Source: CAYJBP01 sp964368605 | GTDB taxonomy: Bacteria; Bacillota; Dehalobacteriia; UBA4068 | Length of the DNA: 21,551 nucleotides | NCBI GenBank assembly: GCA_964368605.1 | Contig: CAYJBP010000033.1 | Location: 1-21,551, forward strand | Reading direction: 5' to 3' | Shown here: piece after piece, positions 1-8,485 of the stretch | Position numbering within the stretch: position 1 is the stretch's first letter | Layout of the letters: the number at the start of each line of letters is the position of its first letter | Made by a program: the position numbers and the translations under genes | Notes under the pieces: generated by a model | The model's input: only the letters and a program-made list of their open reading frames with translations | What the model was told of the DNA's origin: nothing | Databases searched by the model: none

Positions 1-5
1 CACGT

Positions 6-97
6 AGCTATAGCGCAAAATCGAAGATTTTGGCTCTAGCTCAGACGCTTCGCAATTAGCGGTTGTTTTTGGTTACTTTTTGCGACCAAAAAGTAAC
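6..97. repeat. Two hairpin-forming inverted repeats in the gene-poor left end
   Basis: The first hairpin (6-41) has an inner stem CAAAATC/GATTTTG with loop GAA, and outer arms AGCTA and TAGCT. The second (72-97) pairs GTTACTTTTT with AAAAAGTAAC around a 6-nt loop. A related arrangement (TTACTTTCTTT ... AAAGAAAAGTA) is present at 9440-9464, so this may be a dispersed intergenic hairpin family. The rest of 1-330 holds no gene I can support. It lies downstream of the 521-aa minus-strand gene, and no classical GC-rich terminator is visible there. Confidence 0.5.
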
Positions 98-330
98 AAT
101 CCCCCTCTGCGATAAAAGAAACTACATAAGCAAACGGAGGAAGGGACAAGAAAGCCGACCCACCCAAGAAAGAGCAACCAATAGAAATATCCGCCAATAA
201 ACATAAATAGCCCACAACCCAACTAACAACCAGCAGCAAAAGACTAAAATAATCCAGCCAAAATGCAAACAAATCAAAAATAGCCAAAGCTGGGCTGGGT
301 TCGGATTATATCGGCGAGGCTAGTATAATA

Positions 331-1896
331 TTATTCAGCTTTTTCCTGATTTAAGATATTTTCCTCAATATTTTTTACTTTGGCAAAAACTTCCTGAATA
401 TAAACATTTTGCGCCATAGCGGCGGCATCTTGCTCATTCTTTTGCTTAATTTCTTCTTGAACAGTTGCCCAATCTACCTGGTCTAAAGGCAAAACACGGG
501 TTTTGCCGTCATAGGTGGCATCTTGCTTGGGCAATAAATCGTCTTCTTTAAGTAAGCTGGCATCAAGCTCTAAATCACCTAAGTCATGATTAGCTAAAGC
601 CTGCTCCTCGCCGATTAAACCATGCATGGCACTGCCGGCAAACATCGAGCTTAAACCGGGCAGTTCTTGATTAATTTCCGCCTTGGCCGTTTCGGCCAGG
701 CCAATTGCCCGCAATAGCTCCGCCTCGGCCGCAGTTTCGGCCTGCTTATTAGGATTAAAGGCATTGCTGATTAAGGGCTCGCTCGGCGCTGTGGATACCT
801 CCTTAGCAGCCATAAAGCCGACATCTGCTGCCTCTTCATTATTTATATTAAAAGAGGGCTTGCCAATCTCCTGGCCGGTTGCGATTAAAGTAACATCGGC
901 AAACTGCTCCGTCGGTTCATCGATATCCGCTATTATTGCAGATGCCGCCAAATCGGGGCTAGGGCTTGGGTTGGGCAATTCAGTAGTAGAGCTAAAGTTT
1001 TGTTCGGGCTGGCCATTTAAATTAGGGGCAGCCAAATCAGGCTCACTTATAGCGGCCTCGGTATCATTTGCTAATTTGGATTTGCTAATCGCAGGCTCGT
1101 TTGCCTCCAACGGTGTATCGGCGGCCATGCTTACCGCAGCGCCTGCGGCGGCACTGCCATCGAATAAAGATGCGGCCGTTAGTGGCGGTGGCAAGGTTCC
1201 TGCTGGTTTATCGGTACTTATAGCTGCTGTTGCCATATCAGAATCGAGCAAATTGGGCTGGCTGGTTGGTTCGTTTAAAGGCTCGGCGGCTAAAAAATCG
1301 CTAGCTTCATAAGCATTGATTGCGGCGGATGCATCGCTTGCGCTTGGGGCATCGGTTGCGGCTAAAGTTGCGTCCGTCTGCTCAAGTGCTGTTTTACTGC
1401 CCGACTGCGGCTCGGCTGTGCTATCTAATTCAGCAGGCTCGGTTGCGGCCTGATTAGGGCTTAAATCCGAGGCTTCCAGCGGATTTTTTTCGACATTAAG
1501 GCTGTTTAAAGGCTGCTTGGCCACATCATAGGACCAAAAATCGGTATTGGCAGCATCTTTAGTGCCTTTAGTAGCTTTTTGGGCATCATCAAGGCCTTCG
1601 GCCAAAACATTTTCCAGGGTATTACCCATTTCCTCTTCAGCAACAGGCTTTTCCGGCTCGGCCACACTCGGATCGAGGGCAATTTTTTCTTTTACAAATT
1701 CGGCAATATCCGCGCGCTCTTTATCGGTAACTGCCTGGTCATAAAGGGCAATTAGGCTGCTATCGCCACAATTGTAAATAAAATCCTTCTCGGCCAAACG
1801 TACTTTTTTAGAGCGAGTATCCATCCTAATATATAATAATAGCAGAAGGCCAACGATGATTAGGCCAAAAACTAAAGCAATCCAAAAGTGTAACAT
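331..1896 (-). CDS. Membrane-anchored Ala/Glu/Pro-rich protein of unknown function (521 aa)
   Basis: I do not recognise this protein. A single N-terminal membrane segment (about residues 3-24, rich in I, V and L) is followed by basic residues (RMDTRSKK), which suggests an N-out signal anchor with the bulk on the cytoplasmic side. A short folded-looking stretch (about 30-85, with FIYNCGD and ERADIAEFVKEK) precedes some 350 residues of low-complexity, acidic sequence rich in Ala, Glu, Ser, Thr and Pro, probably disordered. The C-terminus (about 455-521) again looks structured and helical (LPLDQVDWATVQEEI...). The ATG is preceded by AAGGAG at suitable spacing. The gene is divergent from the GerMN lipoprotein gene, with 174 bp between starts. 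It could be a scaffold or envelope-associated protein, but nothing in the sequence fixes a role. The reading frame is uninterrupted and start and stop are clear, so it is a real gene. Confidence 0.75.
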   Translation of the reverse strand: MLHFWIALVFGLIIVGLLLLLYIRMDTRSKKVRLAEKDFIYNCGDSSLIALYDQAVTDKERADIAEFVKEKIALDPSVAEPEKPVAEEEMGNTLENVLAEGLDDAQKATKGTKDAANTDFWSYDVAKQPLNSLNVEKNPLEASDLSPNQAATEPAELDSTAEPQSGSKTALEQTDATLAATDAPSASDASAAINAYEASDFLAAEPLNEPTSQPNLLDSDMATAAISTDKPAGTLPPPLTAASLFDGSAAAGAAVSMAADTPLEANEPAISKSKLANDTEAAISEPDLAAPNLNGQPEQNFSSTTELPNPSPSPDLAASAIIADIDEPTEQFADVTLIATGQEIGKPSFNINNEEAADVGFMAAKEVSTAPSEPLISNAFNPNKQAETAAEAELLRAIGLAETAKAEINQELPGLSSMFAGSAMHGLIGEEQALANHDLGDLELDASLLKEDDLLPKQDATYDGKTRVLPLDQVDWATVQEEIKQKNEQDAAAMAQNVYIQEVFAKVKNIEENILNQEKAE

Positions 1897-2070
1897 ATAA
1901 TCTCCTTATCCATACAAAAAATATAGTTTCCATATTAAATATAATTCTCTAAGCATAGTCTTTTCCCCTTGTTTTTGGGAAAATAAATTGTTTTTAGCAG
2001 GATTTTAAGCCCTAAAAAGCGAAGTTTACAAGGCAAATTAGTTAATAGAGTAGTGAATTGAGGATAAAAA

Positions 2071-3222
2071 ATGTTAAAAAAAATTGCTTTATACGCCTTA
2101 ATAATTGGGGGGGTATTGCTCTTTAGTGCCTGTAATGAGCCGGAAGCACCGCCTGTTACCCCCGATTTACCGCCGGTTGCCGAAGAGGATGAAAGATTGC
2201 CCATCCTGGAGGAAACCGAGTTAACCGATGCTAAGGTATATTATGCCACTGTAGATGGCCTAAATTTATTGCCACTAAATATCAATATTAATGCTACTAA
2301 AGAAGTGGCCAGGTTGGCAATGGAAAAATTATTAGCAGGGCCGCCCAATTCTTTTGCGGCAGCGGTTTTGCCCAGCGATACAAAATTAATCGATCTTTAT
2401 AGCAGCCAAACCACAGTATATGTGGATTTAACGGCCGAAATATTAACTATCGAAGCAGAAAAAGCCCAGCTAGCTGTTGATGCTATTGCTCATACTGTTT
2501 TGCCCTTGGCCGAAGGCTTTAATCTGCAAATTTTGGTAGAAGGGCAAGAAATTGCCAGCTTAAATGGGGTTGATATCAGCGAGCCTTTGCATTTATCTTA
2601 TGTAAATTTAGATAGCCTTTCTCAAGCATGGCGCGAGGCCAATAGCGAGCAGTCACCCGGTGCGGTTTTAACTTATTATCTGCCCGATCCTTTTGCGATG
2701 TATCTTGTGCCGCAAAGTAGGCTTTTTTATGCAACAATGACCACGGTTAGCCCTAATGATGAAGAAGAAGCAGCCGAAACCACCGATACCGAGGCCGAAA
2801 ACGCTGATGAGGCGGTTGATGCTGCTGCCGCTAGTGCTGATGAGGTGGTTGATGCAAGCCAAGCCGCAGCTACTGCACCAGATTTAAATCAGCAATATGC
2901 AGTTGCCATTGTTGAGGCTTTATTAAATGTTGATCCGCAAAGTGGCCTTAGCACGCCATTTTGGCCGGGCACTACCTTAAATTCTGTAACCATTATCGAT
3001 AGTATTGCCCATGTGGATTTAGGGGGCGAAGTTTTGGGATATAGTGGCGGATCTACCTTCGAAATTATGATGGTGGATAGCCTGGTAGCCAGCTTAACCC
3101 GTCTGCCCGAGGTGCAAGGGGTACAAATTTTGATTAATGGCCGTATTGTCGAAACCCTGCCCGAAGGCTTGGATATCAGCCGACCACTTACCGGTGGCCA
3201 GTTATTGAATCTAGTAAATTAA
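2071..3222 (+). CDS. Lipoprotein with two GerMN domains (GerM-like)
   Basis: The N-terminus is a lipoprotein signal: MLKK, a hydrophobic core, then LFSAC with Cys21 as the lipidated residue. Two copies of the GerMN fold follow, at about 54-174 and 199-373. Each has an opening strand (VYYATVDG; RLFYATMTT), a helix (EVARLAMEKLLAG; QYAVAIVEALLN), a TKLIDL- or LNSVTI-type strand, a VYVDL/AHVDLG strand and a closing VQILINGR-type hairpin. In Bacillus, GerM is a sporulation lipoprotein needed for normal germination, and GerMN domains also occur in non-sporulating bacteria. The spoIIP gene in this window favours the sporulation role. An acidic Ala/Glu/Asp linker (about 228-270) is inserted in the second domain between the first strand and the helix. 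The start has GAGGAT 7 nt upstream. The stop overlaps the first possible start of the next gene, so the two are co-transcribed. Confidence 0.85.
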   Translation: MLKKIALYALIIGGVLLFSACNEPEAPPVTPDLPPVAEEDERLPILEETELTDAKVYYATVDGLNLLPLNININATKEVARLAMEKLLAGPPNSFAAAVLPSDTKLIDLYSSQTTVYVDLTAEILTIEAEKAQLAVDAIAHTVLPLAEGFNLQILVEGQEIASLNGVDISEPLHLSYVNLDSLSQAWREANSEQSPGAVLTYYLPDPFAMYLVPQSRLFYATMTTVSPNDEEEAAETTDTEAENADEAVDAAAASADEVVDASQAAATAPDLNQQYAVAIVEALLNVDPQSGLSTPFWPGTTLNSVTIIDSIAHVDLGGEVLGYSGGSTFEIMMVDSLVASLTRLPEVQGVQILINGRIVETLPEGLDISRPLTGGQLLNLVN

Positions 3223-3239
3223 TGAATAATGAGGCGCAA

Positions 3240-3878
3240 ATGAAAGCAGTATTATTTGATTTAGATGGAACTTTAATTGATTCTTTGCCGATAATTATGC
3301 AAAGCGCACGTTTAACCGTAAATGCGCTGGATGCCGGGCATATTAGTGATCAACAGATTCGCGACTTAATCGGCGTGCCCTTGGTCGAAACAGGGGAAAT
3401 CCTTTTAGGGCCTGGTAAAGGCCAGCTCTATCGTGATAATTATCAGGAGCATTTTTGGTCTTTAAACTTTAGCGATTGGCAGCCTTTTGCCGGGATTATC
3501 AACTTGCTGGATGCTTTAAAGGCCCGGAATACTAAAATGGCTGTTATTACAGCCAAGCGTCAAGCACCGGCCGAAAAAACCTTGGAGCAGGCAGGTTTAG
3601 CTGCCTATTTTGACTTGGTTTTGGGTGTGGAAAAATGCCCCAAGCCCAAGCCCGATCCGGCTCCTGCCCTAATTGCCTTGGCCGAGTTTAAGGTAAGCGC
3701 TAATCAGGCAGCTTTTGTGGGCGATAGTATTTTTGATATCGGTTGCGGCAAGGCGGCCGGTCTATTTAGTGTTGGCGTAAGCTGGGGAGCTGCTAAACCA
3801 TACGATTTGCAACAGGCAGGCGCAGATATTATTGCCGAAAACACTGCTCATTTAAAAGATATTTTATTGGCAAAATAA
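3240..3878 (+). CDS. HAD-superfamily phosphatase, phosphoglycolate phosphatase-like
   Basis: This is a HAD-type hydrolase of 212 aa with a helical cap, as in Gph/PGMB-like phosphatases. Motif I is LFDLDGT close to the N-terminus (nucleophile and general acid Asp), motif II is the Thr of VITAK, motif III is the Lys region KPKPDP, and motif IV is FVGDSIFDIGCGKAAG. Such enzymes dephosphorylate small cytoplasmic phosphate esters. The true substrate (2-phosphoglycolate, pyrophosphate or a sugar phosphate) cannot be told from motifs. An in-frame ATG at 3222 overlaps the preceding stop codon (TAATG) but has no ribosome binding site. The ATG at 3240 has GAGG 5 nt upstream and gives the usual family start MKAVLFDLDGT, so I prefer it. 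The gene sits between the GerMN lipoprotein and the pyruvyl transferase fusion with short gaps, so it belongs to the same operon. Confidence 0.88.
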   Translation: MKAVLFDLDGTLIDSLPIIMQSARLTVNALDAGHISDQQIRDLIGVPLVETGEILLGPGKGQLYRDNYQEHFWSLNFSDWQPFAGIINLLDALKARNTKMAVITAKRQAPAEKTLEQAGLAAYFDLVLGVEKCPKPKPDPAPALIALAEFKVSANQAAFVGDSIFDIGCGKAAGLFSVGVSWGAAKPYDLQQAGADIIAENTAHLKDILLAK

Positions 3879-3902
3879 ATTCTATAATCATAGCGAGGTT
3901 TT

Positions 3903-6029
3903 ATGCAAGTATTAATTCATCAGCATGGCGGCAGTGGAAATCATGGCTGCGAAGCCTTAATCCGCACCACCTATGCCCTGGTTAAGCAGGCTTTACCTGA
4001 TGCTCAAGTCATCTTATATTCCTACCGTTTAAATGATGATCGCCATTATTTAGCCGATTTAAACGATTTAAAAGTGACCGGGCTTATTTCCTTGCCCGGT
4101 CGTTTTTCTTATGCTAACTTTAAATATCATGGCCGTAAAGCCCTAGGTTTAAGTGCATCTAAATTGCCCATCGACGGCGAGTTTGCAGCCTTGGTAAACC
4201 AAGCCGATTTAATTATTGCTATCGGTGGCGATAATTATTGCTATAATTTGGGTTATGGTTATTGGCCAATCGATCAATATATTAAAAGCACAGGTAAACC
4301 CTATATTCTTTGGGGAGCATCATTAGAACCTGCCGATTTAGCCAAGGGTTTGGCTAATCATTTGCGCCTTTTTGATTTAATTACCGTGCGCGAAAGTATT
4401 AGCTATCAAGCAATGGTTAAGCAGGGGATGAGCAATATTTATCGTGTAGCCGATTCGGCGTTTTTGCTAAAGCCCAACCCAATTAGCTTACCTGCCAATT
4501 TTAAGCCAAGCCAAGCTATCGGCCTTAATTTCAGCCCTTTGGTAATAAAAAGCGAGCCTGCCCCCGGCCTTACTATGGCTAATTTTAAGCAATTAGCCCT
4601 TTATATTTTGGAAAATACCGATTGCCAACTGGCATTAATCCCCCATGTTGTGTGGCATAATAATGATGATCGATTAGTTTTGGCCGAATTAGCGGCTGCC
4701 TTGCCCCAATATCAGGAGCGGATTTTTGTATTTGAGGATGCCTCGGCCGAGCAATTAAAGTATATTATCGGCCAATTGCAGTTTTTTATCGGTGCTCGTA
4801 CCCATGCCACCATTGCCGCTTATTCTAGCGCTATCCCTACTTTAACCTTGGGTTATTCGGTTAAAGCACGTGGTATTGCTAAAGATATTTTTGGCGAAGA
4901 AACAGGCTATGTATTGCCGGTTCAGGATTTAACAGAAGAGCAAAGCTTAACTAAGGCCTTTATGCCCCTTTGGCAAAAAAGGCAACAAATAGCCGACTTT
5001 TTAGAACGGGAAATTCCTGAATATAGTCGGCAGGCACAACTTGCTATTTTTGCCCTTAAAGAAATTAGCCAAATCAAGCGTCCGCAAGCTTATGCGGCCA
5101 TTGCCCATGATATCAAGCAAGGCAGCAGCTCGGGCGGTATATTTGCCGCTTTGGCCTTGGCAACTATCGAGCAAGGCGGCCTGGTTTTGGGGGCGGCTTT
5201 TGATGATCAATTGCAGCTTAGTTATCATCTTGCCCAAACCGCCGAGCAATTAACGCCTTTAATCGGCTCTAAATATCTTCGTGCTAAAATGGGTGATAGT
5301 TTAAGCCAAATCGAGCAAGGTTTGGCGGCTAATCGTAAAGTTCTGTTTTGTGGTACTCCTTGTCAAGCGGCAGTTGTGTCTAAAAAATTTGATAATTCCG
5401 AGCATAAATCTAATTTGCTGATTGCCCAGATTGTTTGCCATGGGGCGCCGCCGCAAAAGGTTTTTGACTTATATAAAGCCGAATTAAGCGCCAAGGCTAA
5501 TGCGCAGCTATGCGGCTTTGATTTTCGTGATAAAGTTTCCGGCTGGGAAAATTGCTCTTTAACTGCTACTTTTAGCGATGGCCAAAAGCTAAGCCTGCCT
5601 AAAGGGCAAGACCCTTATTTTAGGCTTTATCTGGCCAATCTAATTCTTAGCGAAGACTGTTATACCTGCCGTTTTAAGCATCAAACGGCTGCCGATTTAA
5701 GCTTAGGCGATTTTTGGGGCATCAAAAATTATCTGCCCAATTTGGATTATAGCAAAGGGGTTAGCCTGGTTTATAGCCATAGCCCTAAAGGCCAAGCCAT
5801 GCTCGATAGCCTTAAAGAGCAAATCGATTTGCGGGCAATTACTGAAGGCGGCATCGAAAAATATAATCCTTGCATTTATCGCCCATCGCCTCGCCCTAAA
5901 AATAGGGAGCTGGCCATGGCTGCTTTAGAAAATAGCAGCTTTGAGCAGGTATGTGCTGATTTTATCCCCAAGCCCACGGCCAAGGCTAAGTTAAAGATGG
6001 TGGTTAAAAAGATTTTAGGCCGTGGTTAA
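3903..6029 (+). CDS. Polysaccharide pyruvyl transferase fused to FrhB-type domain, no ferredoxin module (708 aa)
   Basis: Residues 1-380 form a polysaccharide pyruvyl transferase domain (WcaK/CsaB-like): LIHQHGGSGNHGCEALI at the start, IAIGGDNY at 106-112, and the conserved GARTHATIAA with Arg299 and His301. Such enzymes move a pyruvyl ketal from phosphoenolpyruvate onto a glycan. Residues 395-690 are an FrhB/FdhB beta-subunit domain, as in F420-hydrogenase-like iron-sulfur flavoproteins of anaerobes: GSSSGGIFAALA, LFCGTPCQ (Cys483, Cys487), VCHGAP, FRDKVSGW, CYTC (Cys586, Cys589) and LGDFWG. The 2x[4Fe-4S] ferredoxin segment that normally precedes FrhB is absent. The 782-aa paralog at 17604-19952 has it, and the 74-residue length difference matches its size. 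The gene starts 24 bp after the HAD gene, with GAGG 4 nt before ATG. A cytoplasmic role in surface glycan modification, perhaps with a reductive step, is inferred. Its electron donor is unknown. Confidence 0.85.
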   Translation: MQVLIHQHGGSGNHGCEALIRTTYALVKQALPDAQVILYSYRLNDDRHYLADLNDLKVTGLISLPGRFSYANFKYHGRKALGLSASKLPIDGEFAALVNQADLIIAIGGDNYCYNLGYGYWPIDQYIKSTGKPYILWGASLEPADLAKGLANHLRLFDLITVRESISYQAMVKQGMSNIYRVADSAFLLKPNPISLPANFKPSQAIGLNFSPLVIKSEPAPGLTMANFKQLALYILENTDCQLALIPHVVWHNNDDRLVLAELAAALPQYQERIFVFEDASAEQLKYIIGQLQFFIGARTHATIAAYSSAIPTLTLGYSVKARGIAKDIFGEETGYVLPVQDLTEEQSLTKAFMPLWQKRQQIADFLEREIPEYSRQAQLAIFALKEISQIKRPQAYAAIAHDIKQGSSSGGIFAALALATIEQGGLVLGAAFDDQLQLSYHLAQTAEQLTPLIGSKYLRAKMGDSLSQIEQGLAANRKVLFCGTPCQAAVVSKKFDNSEHKSNLLIAQIVCHGAPPQKVFDLYKAELSAKANAQLCGFDFRDKVSGWENCSLTATFSDGQKLSLPKGQDPYFRLYLANLILSEDCYTCRFKHQTAADLSLGDFWGIKNYLPNLDYSKGVSLVYSHSPKGQAMLDSLKEQIDLRAITEGGIEKYNPCIYRPSPRPKNRELAMAALENSSFEQVCADFIPKPTAKAKLKMVVKKILGRG

Positions 6030-6050
6030 TATTTATGCTTTATTAACAGC

Positions 6051-6066
6051 TAAAGCCTAGGCTTTA
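6051..6066. repeat. 16-bp palindrome between convergent genes
   Basis: TAAAGCCTAGGCTTTA is perfectly self-complementary and lies in the 34-bp gap between the convergent 708-aa fusion and GGDEF-EAL genes, overlapping the stop codon of the latter. It may be a weak shared terminator. Neither strand shows a clear U-tract, so this role is uncertain. Confidence 0.4.
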
Positions 6067-8274
6067 ACTCATATCGGCTAAGAATTTTTTCTCGAAATCG
6101 ATAATCGGCATGGGTTTGGCAAAATAATAACCTTGTGCCGCCTCGCAGCCAATCGACTTTAAAAATGCCGCTTGCTCGGCTTTTTCGATACCCTCGGCCA
6201 CAATTTTCATATTTAGGCTATGGGCCAGCTTAACTATGCCATCGATAACCAGCTCGCCACGATTATTTTCCTCTTTATACATAATAAAACTGCGATCTAA
6301 TTTAATGGTGTCCATTTTAAATTCCTTAAGCAAGCCCAAAGAAGAATAGCCTGCCCCAAAATCGTCAATAGAAATTGTAAAATTGGCCGCATGTAAATCG
6401 TTGATTACCTTTTTTAAGACCTGCTCATTTTCTAATATTGTTGTTTCGGTTAACTCTACCTCGATTAAATTATGATTAAGCCGATGCTTATCAACAATTT
6501 GTTTAATATCAGATACAAAATTTGCATTGGCCAAATGTAAACGCGAAAAATTAACGGATATCGGTATAGCCTTTAAGCCATTGGCCTGCCATCTAATTAA
6601 TAATTGGCAAATAGTATCCAAGATAAATTTGTCCAAATCAATTACAAAACCATTGCTTTCAAAAATAGGGATAAAATCATTAGGCGCAATTATATTGCCA
6701 TCGGCCTCAATCCAACGCACCAAAGCCTCGGCGCCGATTAAACTATTATCGCTTAAATTAAATTTAGGCTGCAAATAAGCGCAAAATTCTTTATTGGCAA
6801 TGGCCATATCCATCTTATTAATGATGGCTGTTGTTGCCAATACCTTCTGCTTATAGGCATAATCATAGTCCCAAATAACCGATTCGGTTTTCTCTTTGGC
6901 CATGGTATGGGCTAAGCTTACCTTGGTAATAATATCATCCACATCATTTTCGCCGGGCTCAATAAAATAGCGGCCATAACGAAATGCTAGATGATAATTA
7001 CTTAGCTCGGGCACAAATTCTTTAAATTGCGATTCGTATGCGGCAGTTAAATCGTCTAATTGCTCTAAAAAATTATTGCCGGCAAAGAAAATAAATTCGT
7101 CGATGCCAATCCTAGCCACAATAAGCGATTTTTCGGGCGCCCCGGAACTGATTTGCTTAAAAGCCTGCAAAAGACGATTGCCGGTATTAAAGCCGTGAAT
7201 TTCATTGATCGCCTTAAAATTAACCACATCTACCTTGATAATTGCATATTTTTTGATAGGATTATTGATTAAAATTGTATGGACATCATGCTTTAATTTA
7301 GTTAGATTAGGCAAGCCGGTTAAATCGTCATAATAGGCGATTTTCTCAATTTGCTTAATCTGATTTTTTTTGCTTTGCCAAATATAACAGCTGGCCACAA
7401 TAAAGAAGGCCATCAAAAATAGGCTAATATAAGTAGAAAGATCAGAAACTTCCCTAATACCGGGATGAATTATTGACTCTTCTAAGGTGATAACCAGCAT
7501 TAATTCGCCAAAATTTAAGGGCGAATATTTGCTGATATAGGTGATACCATCGGCAAGAAAGCGAATGCTGCCTTCCTGCATATTGGCCAAATCAGTTTGT
7601 ATTTGCATTAAGGTGCTATTATCTAAAAACTTAATCTGGCCATTGGCGATGCTATCATAACTGATAAAATTATCGGTAGAGCTTACCAGCTCTTTACCGT
7701 TTTTATCGGCAATAAGAATATAGCCGCGATTATCTAAAGAATCGACAATTTGGCTAAAAACCGGGTTAATAATATTTTCGGCCAGTAATACCCCGGTTAA
7801 AACATTATCTTGCATAATAGGTACTGCTAAATCCATAATCCCATTATCAAGTTGCGAATTAATATTTAAGGCAGATGCCTGCTTATTAGTGCTAACAACC
7901 TGTTTAAAAGGGACATTTTGGCTAAAATCCACAATTTGGCCATCGGCAGAAATGCCCTGACCATCCAGTTTTATATGATATATTTGGCTAAAATTAGATA
8001 TCGGCAAAATAGATGCCAAATAATTGTTGATATACTGCGGATCGATTGTATTGATGGTATTAGCCAGCATAATTAAATCCGAGCAGTTATTTTTATTTTC
8101 ATTATTGATAATTTGCTCCTGCTGAGCAATCATATTAGTTAAGTCATTATCGATAATCGCAGCTAATTCGCGTTCTACTACGGTGGTAAAACGGTTGGTG
8201 GCTATAGCGGTTAAGATAAAGGTTAAAATTACTATTATGATTAAGGGTTTACTTACTTTAGTTTTTTTATTCAT
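6064..8274 (-). CDS. Membrane sensor with degenerate GGDEF and intact EAL domain (predicted c-di-GMP phosphodiesterase)
   Basis: The protein has 736 aa. A first membrane segment (about 10-27) and a second (about 281-299) enclose an extracytoplasmic sensor of some 250 residues, Cache-like in layout (TGVLLAENIINPVF, GYILIADKNGKEL). The GGDEF domain follows (about 305-465). It has DDLTGLPN, but the signature reads RIGIDEF (388-394), so the second Gly is Ile and cyclase activity is doubtful. The EAL domain (about 480-730) keeps the expected metal and catalytic residues: E516-A-L, Asn575, Glu607/Glu610 in EVELTE, Asp637-Asp638 in DDFGAGYSSL, Lys658, Glu694 and Gln714. The likely activity is hydrolysis of c-di-GMP to pGpG at the inner membrane, with the GGDEF domain perhaps acting as a GTP-binding regulator. 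It is transcribed alone from a sigma-A promoter about 30 bp upstream. The ribosome binding site (GGCAGGT) is weak. The extracellular ligand is unknown. Confidence 0.9.
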   Translation of the reverse strand: MNKKTKVSKPLIIIVILTFILTAIATNRFTTVVERELAAIIDNDLTNMIAQQEQIINNENKNNCSDLIMLANTINTIDPQYINNYLASILPISNFSQIYHIKLDGQGISADGQIVDFSQNVPFKQVVSTNKQASALNINSQLDNGIMDLAVPIMQDNVLTGVLLAENIINPVFSQIVDSLDNRGYILIADKNGKELVSSTDNFISYDSIANGQIKFLDNSTLMQIQTDLANMQEGSIRFLADGITYISKYSPLNFGELMLVITLEESIIHPGIREVSDLSTYISLFLMAFFIVASCYIWQSKKNQIKQIEKIAYYDDLTGLPNLTKLKHDVHTILINNPIKKYAIIKVDVVNFKAINEIHGFNTGNRLLQAFKQISSGAPEKSLIVARIGIDEFIFFAGNNFLEQLDDLTAAYESQFKEFVPELSNYHLAFRYGRYFIEPGENDVDDIITKVSLAHTMAKEKTESVIWDYDYAYKQKVLATTAIINKMDMAIANKEFCAYLQPKFNLSDNSLIGAEALVRWIEADGNIIAPNDFIPIFESNGFVIDLDKFILDTICQLLIRWQANGLKAIPISVNFSRLHLANANFVSDIKQIVDKHRLNHNLIEVELTETTILENEQVLKKVINDLHAANFTISIDDFGAGYSSLGLLKEFKMDTIKLDRSFIMYKEENNRGELVIDGIVKLAHSLNMKIVAEGIEKAEQAAFLKSIGCEAAQGYYFAKPMPIIDFEKKFLADMS

Positions 8275-8304
8275 ATTTACCTGCCTGTCTTTGCACTTAG
8301 AATC

Positions 8305-8333
8305 ATTATAGCAAAGATTAACATAAAATACAA
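8305..8333 (-). promoter_or_regulatory. Sigma-A promoter of the GGDEF-EAL gene
   Basis: On the minus strand TTGTAT (-35, 8333-8328) and TATAAT (-10, 8310-8305) are separated by 17 bp. The start site would fall near 8298, leaving a leader of about 25 nt, too short for a riboswitch. Confidence 0.7.
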
Positions 8334-8442
8334 ATTTTTTAATTAGTTTTGATAATATTTTAATTATGTTGGGAAAATCTTTGCTATTTAGCGGTTTTAA
8401 ATGCCGGTATCTAGCTGATGATTAGTTAATTATTGATAGGTT

Positions 8443-8473
8443 AAAAAGAAGCTGCGCCCAAAAGCGCAGCTTC
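8443..8473 (-). terminator. Orphan intrinsic terminator pointing to the minus strand
   Basis: A perfect 10-bp stem, GAAGCTGCGC/GCGCAGCTTC (8448-8457 with 8464-8473), has a 6-nt loop. Read on the minus strand it is followed directly by TTTTT (8447-8443). The plus-strand orientation has no U-tract. No minus-strand gene ends here: the next gene upstream on that strand is spoIIP, whose stop lies about 1 kb away beyond the oppositely oriented Cys-rich gene. Confidence 0.65.
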
Positions 8474-8485
8474 CTTGATCTATTA

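Noticed and set aside
36..287. Hydrophobic 83-codon minus-strand reading frame
   Set aside because: It begins with TTG without a ribosome binding site, and its last residues come from the hairpin repeat at 72-97, so I do not call it a gene.
683..1312. 209-codon plus-strand reading frame opposite the 521-aa gene
   Set aside because: It is the antisense of a GC-rich, Ala-rich coding region, has no ribosome binding site, and is best explained as an open shadow frame.
1961..1983. TTTTCCC/GGGAAAA inverted repeat between the divergent genes at 1896 and 2071
   Set aside because: The 7-bp arms are of low complexity in an AT-rich region; too weak to call an operator.
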